This document shows, in pieces, positions 1 to 9,063 of a stretch of 64,000 nt of DNA. Positions within the stretch are counted from its first letter, which is position 1. Every line of letters begins with the position of its first letter. The DNA comes from Haemophilus haemolyticus (GTDB lineage Bacteria > Pseudomonadota > Gammaproteobacteria > Enterobacterales > Pasteurellaceae), in the NCBI RefSeq assembly GCF_001679045.1, contig NZ_LYCK01000012.1, positions 248,001 through 312,000 on the forward strand, in the 5' to 3' direction. Both the position numbers and the translations under genes were made by a program. The notes beneath the pieces were generated by a model that was not told the DNA's origin, searched no databases, and worked only from the letters and a program-made list of their open reading frames with translations.

Positions 1-601
1 GAATATGCAAGGTGCCCCAGTCTGGCTGATTGGTAATGAGGCAGTTGGATTTTAGCAAATGGCTGACTAATTTTTCTTCGACAATTTCATCAGATACGCA
101 ATCTTTCAGCCAATCAGCGTTAAATTCGTAGCTGGTAATTTCAATATCTTGTTCATCAATGCAATCGCCTTGTAAATGATCAATTTTTTGAGAATCATAA
201 ACTGCCACTGGATTTAACCGCACTTTTACATCGCCTTGCGCACATTCGTTTAAATCGCGTTGCATAGTTTTTTGAATGGCATTGAAGTCGGCAAATTTGC
301 TTTGGTTGAAGCTATTTAAATAAAGTTTAAAACTTTTTGACTCAATCAAATTTTGGCTTTGATAATCCAGATAAATGTCTGCGATAGCCACTTGTGGTAA
401 GCCTTTTTCGTTGAGCCAAGAGATTTCATAAGCCGTCCAAATATCGGCGCCGATAGTAAATGGTTGGTTTTGAGTAATGCCCAATCCATCACGATTTAAC
501 GCGCGTGGCACAGGCTGTAATAAAGTGCGGTCATATTGAGAGGCGTATTCTGTTTTTTGACCGAGTTTTAAGGATTTTAAGCTGTTGTCTTGGTAATTCA
601 T
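1..601 (-). CDS. queF: NADPH-dependent 7-cyano-7-deazaguanine reductase, C-terminus cut by window edge
   Basis: This enzyme reduces the nitrile of preQ0 to preQ1 with NADPH in the cytoplasmic queuosine tRNA-modification pathway. The reading frame opens at the CAT at 599-601, behind a GGAGAAAAG ribosome site, and stays open to base 1. About 200 residues are visible. The long proteobacterial QueF type is recognisable from its N-terminus ([15 protein letters not shown]) and from the segment [12 protein letters not shown] near the window edge, which carries the cysteine that forms the thioimide in this family. The family is usually about 280 residues, so roughly 80 residues lie outside the window. 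Confidence 0.93.
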   Translation of the reverse strand, partial: MNYQDNSLKSLKLGQKTEYASQYDRTLLQPVPRALNRDGLGITQNQPFTIGADIWTAYEISWLNEKGLPQVAIADIYLDYQSQNLIESKSFKLYLNSFNQSKFADFNAIQKTMQRDLNECAQGDVKVRLNPVAVYDSQKIDHLQGDCIDEQDIEITSYEFNADWLKDCVSDEIVEEKLVSHLLKSNCLITNQPDWGTLHI

Positions 602-655
602 CTTTTCTCCGATTAGGTGTTCGAATTTTGCAAATTTCGACACTTTATAAATTAA

Positions 656-1441
656 TTACAAAAAATTCCACGATAGATTCGAAACTAATCGACAGGTATC
701 GCATTTAAAATGAAAGGTATCAAAAATCGCGTCTTTTAACGCCCAGTTTGCCCCACAAGAAGGGCAGCAACGAGATTTTTCAGATTCTAAAAATTGCCCA
801 CCTACACGATATAAATAATAGTAAGTCGGTATGCTCGTTTCTTTTTCTATTTCTTGGGACAAATAGCGCCCATGTTTTGAAAGTGTGCTTTGGTACTCAG
901 AAATTTCTGCCAAAGATTGTTGTTCTAATACCGCACCATTCATTTGTAGTTGATCGCAGGCTTGCCAATTTTCTTGCCATTTAATCAGATCTTGGCTTAA
1001 GTGTGGTTGATTTTTCAACTGTTTATACAAGGGGATTGGGGCGAGATTTTCTCCGCTGTGAATCGGCGAGCAACTTTGTAAATGGGTTGTGTAAAGCACT
1101 TGCCAAGCTGGCGATGCATTTTCTGCCGTTTGATCTGAATTGAAATCATCGCCCACAACTTGAAAACCATCAAAAATTACGCCGCACTTTTCGGCTTCTT
1201 GTAATGCCCGATTCACTTCTGCGTTATTATTTTGAGGAAATAGACTGTCTTGCTCAGGGCAAATGACACGCATAGCAAAGCCTTGTGCGCCATCTTCTTC
1301 CGCTAAATATAAAGGAATTTCACGTCCGATAATTTGCCCGTTATACCGCCATTGATCGATCACGGCATTAAGTAAACGGCTTTGCGATTCAATGTTATTT
1401 TCAAGGGCAGTCAGGCGAAAATAGGTTTCGATTAAATACAT
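656..1441 (-). CDS. Zn-ribbon protein of the DUF2310 type
   Basis: This is a 261-residue protein whose last 45 residues hold a zinc ribbon made of two CxxC knuckles (CPSCG and CDTC). The body has no motif I can tie to a reaction. It fits the conserved Pasteurellaceae family described as possible nucleic-acid-binding Zn-ribbon proteins (DUF2310). It overlaps the start of the upstream SufE-like gene by 10 bases, so it is probably translated in one operon with the cysteine-desulfurase pair. Function is unknown. A link to metal or sulfur handling is suggested only by position. Confidence 0.75.
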   Translation of the reverse strand: MYLIETYFRLTALENNIESQSRLLNAVIDQWRYNGQIIGREIPLYLAEEDGAQGFAMRVICPEQDSLFPQNNNAEVNRALQEAEKCGVIFDGFQVVGDDFNSDQTAENASPAWQVLYTTHLQSCSPIHSGENLAPIPLYKQLKNQPHLSQDLIKWQENWQACDQLQMNGAVLEQQSLAEISEYQSTLSKHGRYLSQEIEKETSIPTYYYLYRVGGQFLESEKSRCCPSCGANWALKDAIFDTFHFKCDTCRLVSNLSWNFL

Positions 1442-1812
1442 AAAATTTTTAATTGCTGTCCGATTTGGTTTAAGCCGTTTAAACGCGTTTCACTTAAACG
1501 TTGTGAAATGCCGAGTTCGCTAAAAAATGCAGTAATATCAAATGTATTCAATTCATCCGCTGTTTTACCATTGATTTTATTGAATAAAATCCAAAGCAAG
1601 CCATTCATAATTCTGGCTTCGCTAAACCCGTTGAATTGAAAAGTGCGGTCATTTTTAGGAATAATTTGAAACCACATTTGTGCTTCGCAGCCAGTAATAG
1701 GTTGCATTTGAGCGAGTTCATCATCGCTTGGGCGAGGTAAATTTTTGCCAGCTTGAATAATCAGGCGATAGCGTTCTTCCCAATTTTTAGCTTGTTTTAA
1801 TTGTTCTATCAT
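1432..1812 (-). CDS. csdE: SufE/CsdE-family sulfur acceptor
   Basis: This 126-residue SufE-fold protein takes persulfide sulfur from a cysteine desulfurase and passes it on for Fe-S cluster or thio-compound synthesis. The acceptor cysteine lies in ITGCEAQMW, the expected place in the family, and the length is normal. Its start overlaps the stop of the desulfurase gene by 4 bases, so the two are translationally coupled and very likely form an enzyme-acceptor pair. SufE and CsdE are hard to tell apart by sequence. The CsdE name rests on the pairing with a CsdA-type desulfurase and the lack of suf genes nearby. Confidence 0.83.
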   Translation of the reverse strand: MIEQLKQAKNWEERYRLIIQAGKNLPRPSDDELAQMQPITGCEAQMWFQIIPKNDRTFQFNGFSEARIMNGLLWILFNKINGKTADELNTFDITAFFSELGISQRLSETRLNGLNQIGQQLKILCI

Positions 1813-3008
1813 TGTAATAAATCCAATGCCTTATCTAAAGTTGTAAAAAATGCCTCTACATCTTCCTGCGTATTATAAGGAGCAAAAGAAAGACGCAATG
1901 TGGTGCGTTCGCCTAAGCGTGATAAATAAGGCTGGGCACAATGTTCTCCCACTCGGAGCGCAATATTTTGTTCGCTCAAAAGTGTAGAAAGATCGGAACA
2001 GTCAATGCCCTCAAATATAAAACAAACGACGGTGCTTGGTTGAGGTGAATCGAATAATCGGCAATTCTCGTAAGATTTTAACCGCACTTTGACAAATTCA
2101 GCCAAAGATATAGCATGCTGTTCTGCTGCGGTAAAATCCCATTTTTGTAACCAATCCAGTATGGCATTAAAGCCAATAACCCCAGCAATATTGGGTGTCC
2201 CTGCTTCTAAACGATAAGGCAATTCGGCAAAAGTAATGCGCTCACTTGATACACGATCAACCATTTTTCCACCAAAAAAGAGCGGTTGAAGTTGAGAAAG
2301 TGCGGTCAATTTTCCTGTTAAAACGCCAAGCCCATTTGGGCCATAAATTTTATGGGCAGAAAATGCGAGAAAGTCTGCATCTAAATCTTGTAAATCAATT
2401 TTGATATGACTAATCGCTTGTGCTGCATCCACTAAAACCAAGGCATTGCTATGTTTTCTAATAAGTTGAATCAGGCGTTTAATCGGCTGTTCTGTGCCTG
2501 TGACATTTGAAACAAAATTCAGTGCAACGAGTTTTGTTTTTTCAGAAAGAGCAGAAATAAGCGCATTTTCATCAATTAGCCAATTATCTAAAATCGGTAA
2601 AACTCGAATTTTTGCACCGCACTTTTTCGCCGTTTCGTGCCAAGTGACAAAATTAGCATGATGATCTGCTTGGCTAATCAGAATTTCATCTTCTGCGTTT
2701 AATTGCGGTAGTAATCCATTTGCCACTAAGTTTATTGCGTGAGTTGTACCCGAAGTCCAAATAACAGTGCGTTTATCTTCTGCATTAACCCATTCTTTCA
2801 CTTGTGTGCGAGCCTGTTCATATTGCGCAGTTTGGGTAGCATCATATTGGCTACGATGCACTGAACCCGCAGAAGCATAAAATTCAGCAGTGCGATCAAT
2901 TAACACTTGAGGTTTCAACGAGGTGGCAGCGTTATCTAAATAAACAACCGCATCTTCACGTTGGAAATAAGGAAATTCTTGACGGAAAGTTTGATAATCA
3001 AAAGCCAT
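1809..3008 (-). CDS. csdA: Cysteine desulfurase, CsdA/SufS type
   Basis: This is a 399-residue PLP-dependent cysteine desulfurase that releases sulfur from cysteine as an enzyme-bound persulfide. The fold-type I features are visible: the N-terminal VYLDNAATSLKP, the PLP aspartate in VDAAQAISH, the Schiff-base lysine in SAHKIYGPNG, and the catalytic cysteine near the C-terminus in RVGEHCAQPY. The start MAFDYQTF at 3008 was chosen because upstream codons would run far into the nuclease gene and lack family similarity. Even so it overlaps the nuclease 3' end by 11 bases. It is coupled to the SufE-like gene downstream. Confidence 0.9.
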   Translation of the reverse strand: MAFDYQTFRQEFPYFQREDAVVYLDNAATSLKPQVLIDRTAEFYASAGSVHRSQYDATQTAQYEQARTQVKEWVNAEDKRTVIWTSGTTHAINLVANGLLPQLNAEDEILISQADHHANFVTWHETAKKCGAKIRVLPILDNWLIDENALISALSEKTKLVALNFVSNVTGTEQPIKRLIQLIRKHSNALVLVDAAQAISHIKIDLQDLDADFLAFSAHKIYGPNGLGVLTGKLTALSQLQPLFFGGKMVDRVSSERITFAELPYRLEAGTPNIAGVIGFNAILDWLQKWDFTAAEQHAISLAEFVKVRLKSYENCRLFDSPQPSTVVCFIFEGIDCSDLSTLLSEQNIALRVGEHCAQPYLSRLGERTTLRLSFAPYNTQEDVEAFFTTLDKALDLLQ

Positions 3009-3492
3009 ATTGATTTTTCTCTTGTCTGCGCCATTGACTTGGTTCAATCGGATTATTGTCCGCCCAAAGACCAATTCGTTTGGCTTGTGCATTTTCTTGC
3101 GCTTGAAGATAAATCGGATCATGGGAATATTGCTTATAAGCCCATGCCATACCTTGTTTAACCATTTCTAAATTAATATTTTTATCTTGATAATAAACAA
3201 TCGCCAATGTGCGTTGATAGCGATCTTGGCCTTTTAAAGAAAGACGTACATCACGGAGATAAACCATATCAGACAATGCTTTTTTAGATTTTTGCCCAAA
3301 AGCTTGTTTTTTCTCTGGCGCATCAATTTCAGCTAGTCGCACTTTGATTTGTCGATTATTTTTAGCAAGACAGGTAAGCGTATCACCGTCACTAATGCCA
3401 ACGACACGACAAGTATTTTCTTCACTAGAGCACGCAGAAAGTGCGGTAAAAATTAGTAATAAAATAGCAAATAGCGATTTTCGATTTATCAT
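2998..3492 (-). CDS. Staphylococcal-nuclease-like lipoprotein
   Basis: This 164-residue protein has a lipoprotein signal peptide (lipobox LSAC, residues about 18-21) followed by one SNase-like OB-fold nuclease domain. The motifs DGDTL, RLAEIDAPE and a later RYQRTLA match the calcium and catalytic positions of thermonuclease-type enzymes. It is probably anchored to an envelope membrane and cleaves nucleic acid there. Its 3' end overlaps the csdA start, so it heads the minus-strand operon that runs down to the DUF2310 gene. The physiological substrate is unknown. A role in nucleotide scavenging is only a guess. Confidence 0.85.
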   Translation of the reverse strand: MINRKSLFAILLLIFTALSACSSEENTCRVVGISDGDTLTCLAKNNRQIKVRLAEIDAPEKKQAFGQKSKKALSDMVYLRDVRLSLKGQDRYQRTLAIVYYQDKNINLEMVKQGMAWAYKQYSHDPIYLQAQENAQAKRIGLWADNNPIEPSQWRRQEKNQYGF

Positions 3493-3610
3493 TTTGCAAG
3501 GTTCTTGATCTAAGTCTGGTTATTTTACCGAAAAAAACTGGTCAATTCAGAAAAAAAAAGCGTAAAATAATTTTGAAACATTATGAGAAAAGTTGAAAAA
3601 AAGGTTGTAT

Positions 3611-4042
3611 ATGATTCAAAAATTATTTTTATTGGCCCGTTCGTTGGTCATTTTGTACATTATGTTATATCTCGGAAATCTTATCGCTCATTATGTGCCA
3701 GCCGGTGTACCTGGAAGTATTTGGGGATTGTTATTGCTCTTTTTAGGTCTAACGACACGATTAATTCATTTAGATTGGATTTATTTAGGCGCGAGCTTAT
3801 TGATTCGTTTTATGGCGGTGCTTTTTGTGCCAGTGAGTGTTGGAATCATTAAATATTCAGATTTATTAATAGAACAAGTGAATATTTTACTGATTCCGAA
3901 TGTTGTCAGCACTTGCGTAACTTTGGTCATCATGGGCTTGTTAGGGAATCATTTATTCCATTTACAATCTTTTACACATAAACGTAAAAAAGTGATTAAA
4001 CGCCGTGAAAACCAAGCTAAACAAATGAATGAATCAGCTTAA
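3611..4042 (+). CDS. LrgA/CidA-family membrane protein (YohJ type)
   Basis: This is a 143-residue hydrophobic protein with four predicted transmembrane helices and a basic C-terminal tail ([13 protein letters not shown]). It belongs to the LrgA/CidA (UPF0299) family, a holin-like partner of LrgB. The motif [15 protein letters not shown] is typical. ATG 3611 is preferred over the upstream TTG because it has an AAGG ribosome site 8 bases away. The LrgB gene follows 20 bases later. The pair is thought to affect murein hydrolase activity or metabolite export; which applies here is not shown. Confidence 0.85.
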   Translation: MIQKLFLLARSLVILYIMLYLGNLIAHYVPAGVPGSIWGLLLLFLGLTTRLIHLDWIYLGASLLIRFMAVLFVPVSVGIIKYSDLLIEQVNILLIPNVVSTCVTLVIMGLLGNHLFHLQSFTHKRKKVIKRRENQAKQMNESA

Positions 4043-4061
4043 TATAGTGGGAAAGTTTTAT

Positions 4062-4757
4062 ATGCAGCAGTACATTATTTATCTTTATACATTTTTGACA
4101 ATTTTCGGATTTTGGCTCGCACTACAAATTAGCAAACGTTGGAAATCAATGATTTTTAATACTTTTATTTTAACGGTATTAATTTTGGTTGTGATTTTAG
4201 TGATAGGTAAGATTCCTTATGATGATTATATGGCAGGAAATGCGCCTATTAATAATCTACTTGGCTTGAGTATCGTCGCTCTTGCATTACCTCTTTATGA
4301 ACAACTTCGCCAAATTGCCAAACAATGGAAGATTATTTTATCTATTGTGGTGATCGCGTCTTTTTTCTCGATGCTAAGCGGGGCGGTGTTAGCGCTCATA
4401 CTTGGTGCATCACCTGAAATGGTGGCGACAGTATTACCAAAATCAATCACCACACCAATCGCGATGGAAGTTTCGCATAATCTAGGCGGGATTCCAGCCG
4501 TCACTGCAGTTGGGGTCGTTGTTGCAGGTTTGCAAGGCTCTGTATTTGGTTATTTAGTGTTGAAAAAATTACGCGTTAAACATCAAGAAGCGATTGGCTT
4601 ATCTGTTGGAGCGGTATCTCATGCACTTGGCACTGTAAGTTGTATGGAAACCAATCCAACAGCAGGCAGTTACAGTTCTATTTCTCTTGTGCTTTGTGGG
4701 ATTATTAGTTCTATTCTCGCCCCATTTGTATTTAAGCTCATTTATTTCTTTGTTTAA
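4062..4757 (+). CDS. LrgB-family inner-membrane protein (YohK type)
   Basis: This 231-residue polytopic membrane protein belongs to the LrgB family. Conserved segments are visible, including KSITTPIAMEVS and a C-terminal HALGTVSCMETN. ATG 4062 is chosen because GTGGGAAAG lies just upstream and the resulting length equals that of E. coli YohK. An ATG at 4029 inside the lrgA-like gene is possible but poorly placed. It works with the preceding LrgA-like protein. A USS-containing hairpin downstream ends the unit. Confidence 0.87.
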   Translation: MQQYIIYLYTFLTIFGFWLALQISKRWKSMIFNTFILTVLILVVILVIGKIPYDDYMAGNAPINNLLGLSIVALALPLYEQLRQIAKQWKIILSIVVIASFFSMLSGAVLALILGASPEMVATVLPKSITTPIAMEVSHNLGGIPAVTAVGVVVAGLQGSVFGYLVLKKLRVKHQEAIGLSVGAVSHALGTVSCMETNPTAGSYSSISLVLCGIISSILAPFVFKLIYFFV

Positions 4758-4772
4758 ATATCAATAAAAATT

Positions 4773-4825
4773 CAACCGTACTTTATTTATTCTAGATTTT
4801 GTTTGTTCTAGATAAAGTGCGGTTG
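4773..4825 (+). terminator. Hairpin built from a pair of inverted uptake signals
   Basis: CAACCGTACTTTAT pairs with ATAAAGTGCGGTTG across a loop that includes a second TCTAGA inverted repeat, and the stem is followed by a T run. One arm is a perfect uptake signal and the other has one change. It lies just after the lrgB-like gene and should end its transcript. Confidence 0.7.
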
Positions 4826-4849
4826 TTTTTTGTGCTAAATGATTAGATA

Positions 4850-6235
4850 ATGCAGAAAAATGAAATAAAACAAAGCGATATGAAACCACTTATCATTGAT
4901 TCTTCTTGGACAGAACGTTTTCTCCCCGATCCTCCACGCGAAAAAGATAATCGTCCGCCATTTCGTCGGGATCGTGGGCGAATTTTACATTCTGCCGCTT
5001 TTCGTTGCTTACAAGCAAAAACCCAAATTCACGCAATTGGCGAAAATGATTTTTATCGCACTCGCTTAACTCATTCTTTAGAAGTCGCACAGATTGGTAG
5101 TAGTCTCGTTGCACAGCTTAAATTTGTAGAAACCTTTGAAAGCCTTTCGCAAACATTAAATATTGATAAAAACGAGTTGCAAAAACAATTAAAACCTTTA
5201 TTGCCAAGTAATGATCTTATTGAGAGTTTGTGCTTTGCTCATGATATTGGGCATCCACCTTTTGGGCATGGTGGCGAAACGGCATTAAATTATATGATGG
5301 CAGAGCAGGGCGGTTTTGAAGGCAATGCACAAACCTTTAGAATTTTAACGAAACTTGAGCCTTATACTGAAAATGCAGGAATGAATCTAACGCGTCGAAC
5401 ACTATTGGGTGTAGTGAAATATCCCGCGTTGTTAGATGTGGCCTCGCCTCAATATGCAGAACTTAATTTTTCTCGCAATATTGATCCTCGTTTTGTGCGT
5501 ATTCACGATTGGATTCCGGGAAAAGGCATTTTCCGTGATGATTTAAAAATGTTTAATTGGTTGCTGGAAAATCTTTCTGAAAATGACCGCACTTTATTCT
5601 GTCAATTTAAAAAAGTGCGGGAAAATCCAGCTGAATCTTTACATACTCGGTTTAAATCGCTGGATTGCAGCATTATGGAATTGGCAGATGATATTGCCTA
5701 TGGCGTGCATGATTTAGAAGATGCGATTGTGACCGGCGTGGTAAATCCTCATCAATGGCAAGTAGCACATTCCGCATTAAAACAAATTTCCTCAGCTTGG
5801 TTGCATGAAAATATTGATTCAATTAGTCAACGGCTTTTCTCTGATAAACATTTTGAACGCAAACAAGCCATTGGTGCATTGGTGAACTTTTTTATTACTA
5901 ATGTGCGGTGGAAATTAACGGCAAATTTTGATGAACCTTTGTTACGTTATAACGCAGAGTTGCCACCTGAAGTGATTGCCGCGCTTGGTGTATTTAAAAA
6001 ATTCGTTTGGGATTATGTTATTCGCAATGTGGATACCCAACGAATCGAATATAAAGGACAGAGAATGTTGACAGAAATGTTCCAGATTTTTGAATCTGAT
6101 CCAGAACGTTTATTACCGCGAAATACTGCAAATCGTTGGCTTAATGCACCAGAAGAAGGGAAGAAACGGATTATTTGCGATTATATTGCAGGCATGTCGG
6201 ATGCACACGCATTGCGGGTATATCAACAACTTTGA
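4850..6235 (+). CDS. dgt: dGTP triphosphohydrolase-like HD protein
   Basis: This 461-residue HD-superfamily hydrolase belongs to the dGTPase family, which cleaves dNTPs to deoxynucleoside and triphosphate. The metal-binding pieces are in order: H in [13 protein letters not shown] near residue 70, HD in [16 protein letters not shown] near 130, and a later D in [12 protein letters not shown] near 280. The start at 4850 has no clear ribosome site and MKPLIIDS at 4880 is an alternative. The gene stands alone between two hairpin terminators. Whether dGTP is the true substrate cannot be read from sequence, since many homologues act on other dNTPs. Confidence 0.85.
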   Translation: MQKNEIKQSDMKPLIIDSSWTERFLPDPPREKDNRPPFRRDRGRILHSAAFRCLQAKTQIHAIGENDFYRTRLTHSLEVAQIGSSLVAQLKFVETFESLSQTLNIDKNELQKQLKPLLPSNDLIESLCFAHDIGHPPFGHGGETALNYMMAEQGGFEGNAQTFRILTKLEPYTENAGMNLTRRTLLGVVKYPALLDVASPQYAELNFSRNIDPRFVRIHDWIPGKGIFRDDLKMFNWLLENLSENDRTLFCQFKKVRENPAESLHTRFKSLDCSIMELADDIAYGVHDLEDAIVTGVVNPHQWQVAHSALKQISSAWLHENIDSISQRLFSDKHFERKQAIGALVNFFITNVRWKLTANFDEPLLRYNAELPPEVIAALGVFKKFVWDYVIRNVDTQRIEYKGQRMLTEMFQIFESDPERLLPRNTANRWLNAPEEGKKRIICDYIAGMSDAHALRVYQQL

Positions 6236-6245
6236 TTTAAGAGAG

Positions 6246-6272
6246 AATCCCATTGAATTGATGGGATTTTTT
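6246..6272 (+). terminator. Rho-independent terminator of the dGTPase-like gene
   Basis: AATCCCAT and ATGGGATT form an 8-base-pair stem with a 7-base loop, followed directly by six T residues, 10 bases after the stop codon. Confidence 0.8.
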
Positions 6273-6328
6273 ATGCAAACCGTATAGAATAGCGCGGTTA
6301 ATTTTCACTGAATTTTTATGGGGCAGTT

Positions 6329-8272
6329 GTGGCATTAATTAGTTTAACCAATGGATATCTTTCCTTTAGTGATGCACCTTTGTTAGATCACGCAGAACTA
6401 CATATTGAACCGAATGAACGGGTTTGTTTAGTTGGGCGTAATGGCGCAGGTAAATCAACTTTATTGAAAATCATCGCAGGCGATGTGCTTATGGATGATG
6501 GCAAAATCCAATACGAAAAAGATCTTGTGGTTTCTCGTTTAGAGCAAGACCCACCGCGTAATGCGCAAGGTAATATTTTTGATTATGTCGCGGAAGGCGT
6601 TGGGCATTTAACGGATTTATTGAAGGAATATCATCATATTTCTGTTCAATTGGAAGAAAATTACAGTGATCAAATTTTAAGTCAATTAGAGCAAGTTCAG
6701 GCTAAATTAGAACACGCTGATGGCTGGCGATTTGAAAATAAAATCAATGAAGTGCTGTTAAAACTAGGCTTGAATCCAAACACAAAATTATCCGCACTTT
6801 CGGGCGGTTGGTTACGCAAAGCGGCTCTAGCACGCGCATTAGTGTGCGATCCTGAAGTGTTATTACTTGATGAACCAACCAACCACTTGGATGTGGAAGC
6901 TATTGAATGGTTGGAAAATTTCCTACTTGATTTTCAAGGTAGCATTGTATTTATTTCCCATGACCGTTCTTTTATTCGAAAAATGGCAACACGCATTGTG
7001 GATTTAGATCGCGGTCAATTAGTGTCTTATCCAGGCAATTACGATTTATATTTAACCACGAAAGAAGAAAATCTACGCGTTGAAGCCTTGCAGAATGAAT
7101 TATTTGATAAACGTCTTGCACAGGAAGAAGTGTGGATTCGCCAAGGTATCAAGGCTCGCCGTACAAGAAATGAAGGGCGAGTGCGCGCATTAAAAGCGAT
7201 GCGTGAGGAACGCCGCCAACGCCGTGACGTAATGGGAACAGCTAAATTACAGTTAGATACCTCAAGTCGTTCAGGCAAAATTGTCTTTGAAATGGAAGAC
7301 GTGAGCTATGAAATCGCAGGAAAAACCTTGTTAAAAGATTTTTCAACAACGATTTTACGTGGAGATAAAATTGCGCTTGTTGGGCCAAATGGCTGTGGGA
7401 AAACCACGTTCATTAAATTATTGCTGGGAGAAATTCAGCCAACATCAGGCAAAATTCGTTGTGGTACTAAATTAGAGATTGCTTATTTTGACCAATATCG
7501 TGCTGATTTAGATCCTGAAAAAACCGTGATGGATAATGTGGCGGATGGTAAACAAGATATTGAAGTCAATGGTGTAAAACGCCATGTGCTAGGGTATTTG
7601 CAAGATTTCTTGTTCCCACCAAAACGAGCAATGACGCCAGTTAAAGCCTTATCGGGGGGAGAACGAAATCGTTTATTGCTCGCAAAATTATTACTCAAAC
7701 CAAATAATTTATTGATTCTTGATGAACCGACCAATGACCTTGATGTAGAAACATTGGAACTTTTAGAAGAAATTTTGACTGATTATCAGGGGACATTATT
7801 AATTGTGAGTCATGATCGTCAATTTATCGATAATACTGCGACAGAATGTTATTTATTCGAAGGTGAAGGGCGTTTGAATAAGTATGTGGGTGGATTCTTT
7901 GATGCTAAACAGCAACAAGCCAATTTCTGGGCAAGCAAAACAGCAGAAGAACAGGCTAAAGCGAAGAAAACTGAACCGCCAAAAGAAGAAAGTGCGGTGA
8001 AAAATGACCGCACTTCTAAGCCGAAATCCGTGAAACTTTCTTATAAAGAACAACGTGAGTTAGAACAACTTCCACAACTTTTGGAAGAGTTGGAAACCAA
8101 AATCACCGCACTGCAAGCTGAAATTGCCGATCCAGCATTTTTCCAACAGGCTCATGATATTACCGACTCTCAATTAAAAGCATTGGCGGATACTGAAGCC
8201 GAATTAGAAACAGCATTTTTACGCTGGGAAGAATTGGAAGAAAAGAAAAATTTAGCTGACGGTAAAGCTTAA
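6329..8272 (+). CDS. uup: ABC-F ATPase Uup
   Basis: This 647-residue soluble ABC-F protein carries two ATPase cassettes and no membrane domain. Walker A motifs are VGRNGAGKST and VGPNGCGKTT, each followed by an LSGG signature and a Walker B (LLLDEPTNHLD, LILDEPTNDLD). The C-terminal 100 residues form a charged coiled-coil tail, which in Uup binds DNA. Members act on ribosomes or in tolerance of branched DNA intermediates; E. coli Uup limits transposon excision. Translation appears to start at GTG 6329, giving MALISLTNGYLSFSDAP as in E. coli. The linker before the tail (near 7990-8015) is partly encoded by two inverted uptake signals. Confidence 0.92.
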   Translation: MALISLTNGYLSFSDAPLLDHAELHIEPNERVCLVGRNGAGKSTLLKIIAGDVLMDDGKIQYEKDLVVSRLEQDPPRNAQGNIFDYVAEGVGHLTDLLKEYHHISVQLEENYSDQILSQLEQVQAKLEHADGWRFENKINEVLLKLGLNPNTKLSALSGGWLRKAALARALVCDPEVLLLDEPTNHLDVEAIEWLENFLLDFQGSIVFISHDRSFIRKMATRIVDLDRGQLVSYPGNYDLYLTTKEENLRVEALQNELFDKRLAQEEVWIRQGIKARRTRNEGRVRALKAMREERRQRRDVMGTAKLQLDTSSRSGKIVFEMEDVSYEIAGKTLLKDFSTTILRGDKIALVGPNGCGKTTFIKLLLGEIQPTSGKIRCGTKLEIAYFDQYRADLDPEKTVMDNVADGKQDIEVNGVKRHVLGYLQDFLFPPKRAMTPVKALSGGERNRLLLAKLLLKPNNLLILDEPTNDLDVETLELLEEILTDYQGTLLIVSHDRQFIDNTATECYLFEGEGRLNKYVGGFFDAKQQQANFWASKTAEEQAKAKKTEPPKEESAVKNDRTSKPKSVKLSYKEQRELEQLPQLLEELETKITALQAEIADPAFFQQAHDITDSQLKALADTEAELETAFLRWEELEEKKNLADGKA

Positions 8273-8276
8273 AAAT

Positions 8277-8297
8277 AACGCCCGAAAGGGCGTTTTC
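8277..8297. terminator. Bidirectional terminator between uup and can
   Basis: AACGCCC-GAAA-GGGCGTT is a perfect stem with a stable GAAA loop, placed between two convergent genes. T-rich flanks on both sides let it serve both strands. Confidence 0.85.
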
Positions 8298-8298
8298 T

Positions 8299-8988
8299 TT
8301 AGATATTTTCAAGATGATCTTTTTTCAAAATGCTTTCTTCATCAAGTGTTGATAAACGAGCAATAGCGTTTCGATAAGAAATTTCAAGGGTTTCTCTGCT
8401 GGTTGCCATTACGCCTTGATCCACTAAAAATCCATCATTTACATCATATACCCAGCCGTGTAATGAGAGTTTTTGCCCGCGTTCCCAAGCACTTTTTACA
8501 ATTGAAGTGCGCCCAAGATTGTAAACCTGTTCTGCTACGTTAATTTTAGTCAACATATCCGCACGTTTTTCTGGAGAAAGTTTACCGAGAAGATGACCGT
8601 GTTTAAACCAAATATCACGAATATGAAGGAGCCAGTTGTTGATAAGCCCTAAATCTTTATCTGCCATCGCCGCATGAATACCACCACAGTTGGTGTGGCC
8701 ACAGATAATAATATGTTCAATTTTAAGCACATCGACGGCATATTGCACAACAGAAAGGCAATTAAAATCTGTGTGAATCACTTGGTTAGCAACATTACGA
8801 TGAACAAATAATTCACCTGGTTCAAGATTCGTCAATTTCTCAGCGGGTACACGGCTATCAGAGCAACCAATCCAAAGGTAATGTGGCGTTTGATGATCCG
8901 CAAGTTCTTTGAAATAAGTAGAATTTTCTTCCTTCATTCTTTGCGCCCAGCTGTAATTGTTGGCAAAGAGTTGTTTAATTTTATCCAT
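8299..8988 (-). CDS. can: Beta-class carbonic anhydrase
   Basis: This cytoplasmic zinc enzyme interconverts CO2 and bicarbonate. The 229-residue sequence has the zinc ligands Cys42, Asp44, His98 and Cys101, and Arg46 that pairs with Asp44. Trp39 and Gly41, the residues of the non-catalytic bicarbonate pocket known from the H. influenzae enzyme HICA, are also present. It is therefore probably the allosteric type, shut down at low bicarbonate. GGAGAGC-type ribosome site lies just before the ATG. It converges on uup with a shared terminator and is monocistronic. Confidence 0.96.
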   Translation of the reverse strand: MDKIKQLFANNYSWAQRMKEENSTYFKELADHQTPHYLWIGCSDSRVPAEKLTNLEPGELFVHRNVANQVIHTDFNCLSVVQYAVDVLKIEHIIICGHTNCGGIHAAMADKDLGLINNWLLHIRDIWFKHGHLLGKLSPEKRADMLTKINVAEQVYNLGRTSIVKSAWERGQKLSLHGWVYDVNDGFLVDQGVMATSRETLEISYRNAIARLSTLDEESILKKDHLENI

Positions 8989-9018
8989 TTTGCTCTCCTT
9001 AAAATTTTTAAAAAATTA

Positions 9019-9042
9019 ACCGCACTTTTAGGTAAGTGCGGT
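9019..9042 (-). terminator. Uptake-signal dyad terminating asnS
   Basis: ACCGCACTT and AAGTGCGGT form a perfect 9-base-pair stem with a 6-base loop, 22 bases past the asnS stop. A/T-rich sequence lies on both sides. It is one of several paired uptake signals in this window placed at transcript ends. Confidence 0.75.
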
Positions 9043-9063
9043 CAATTTTAAAGTTAAATTGAA

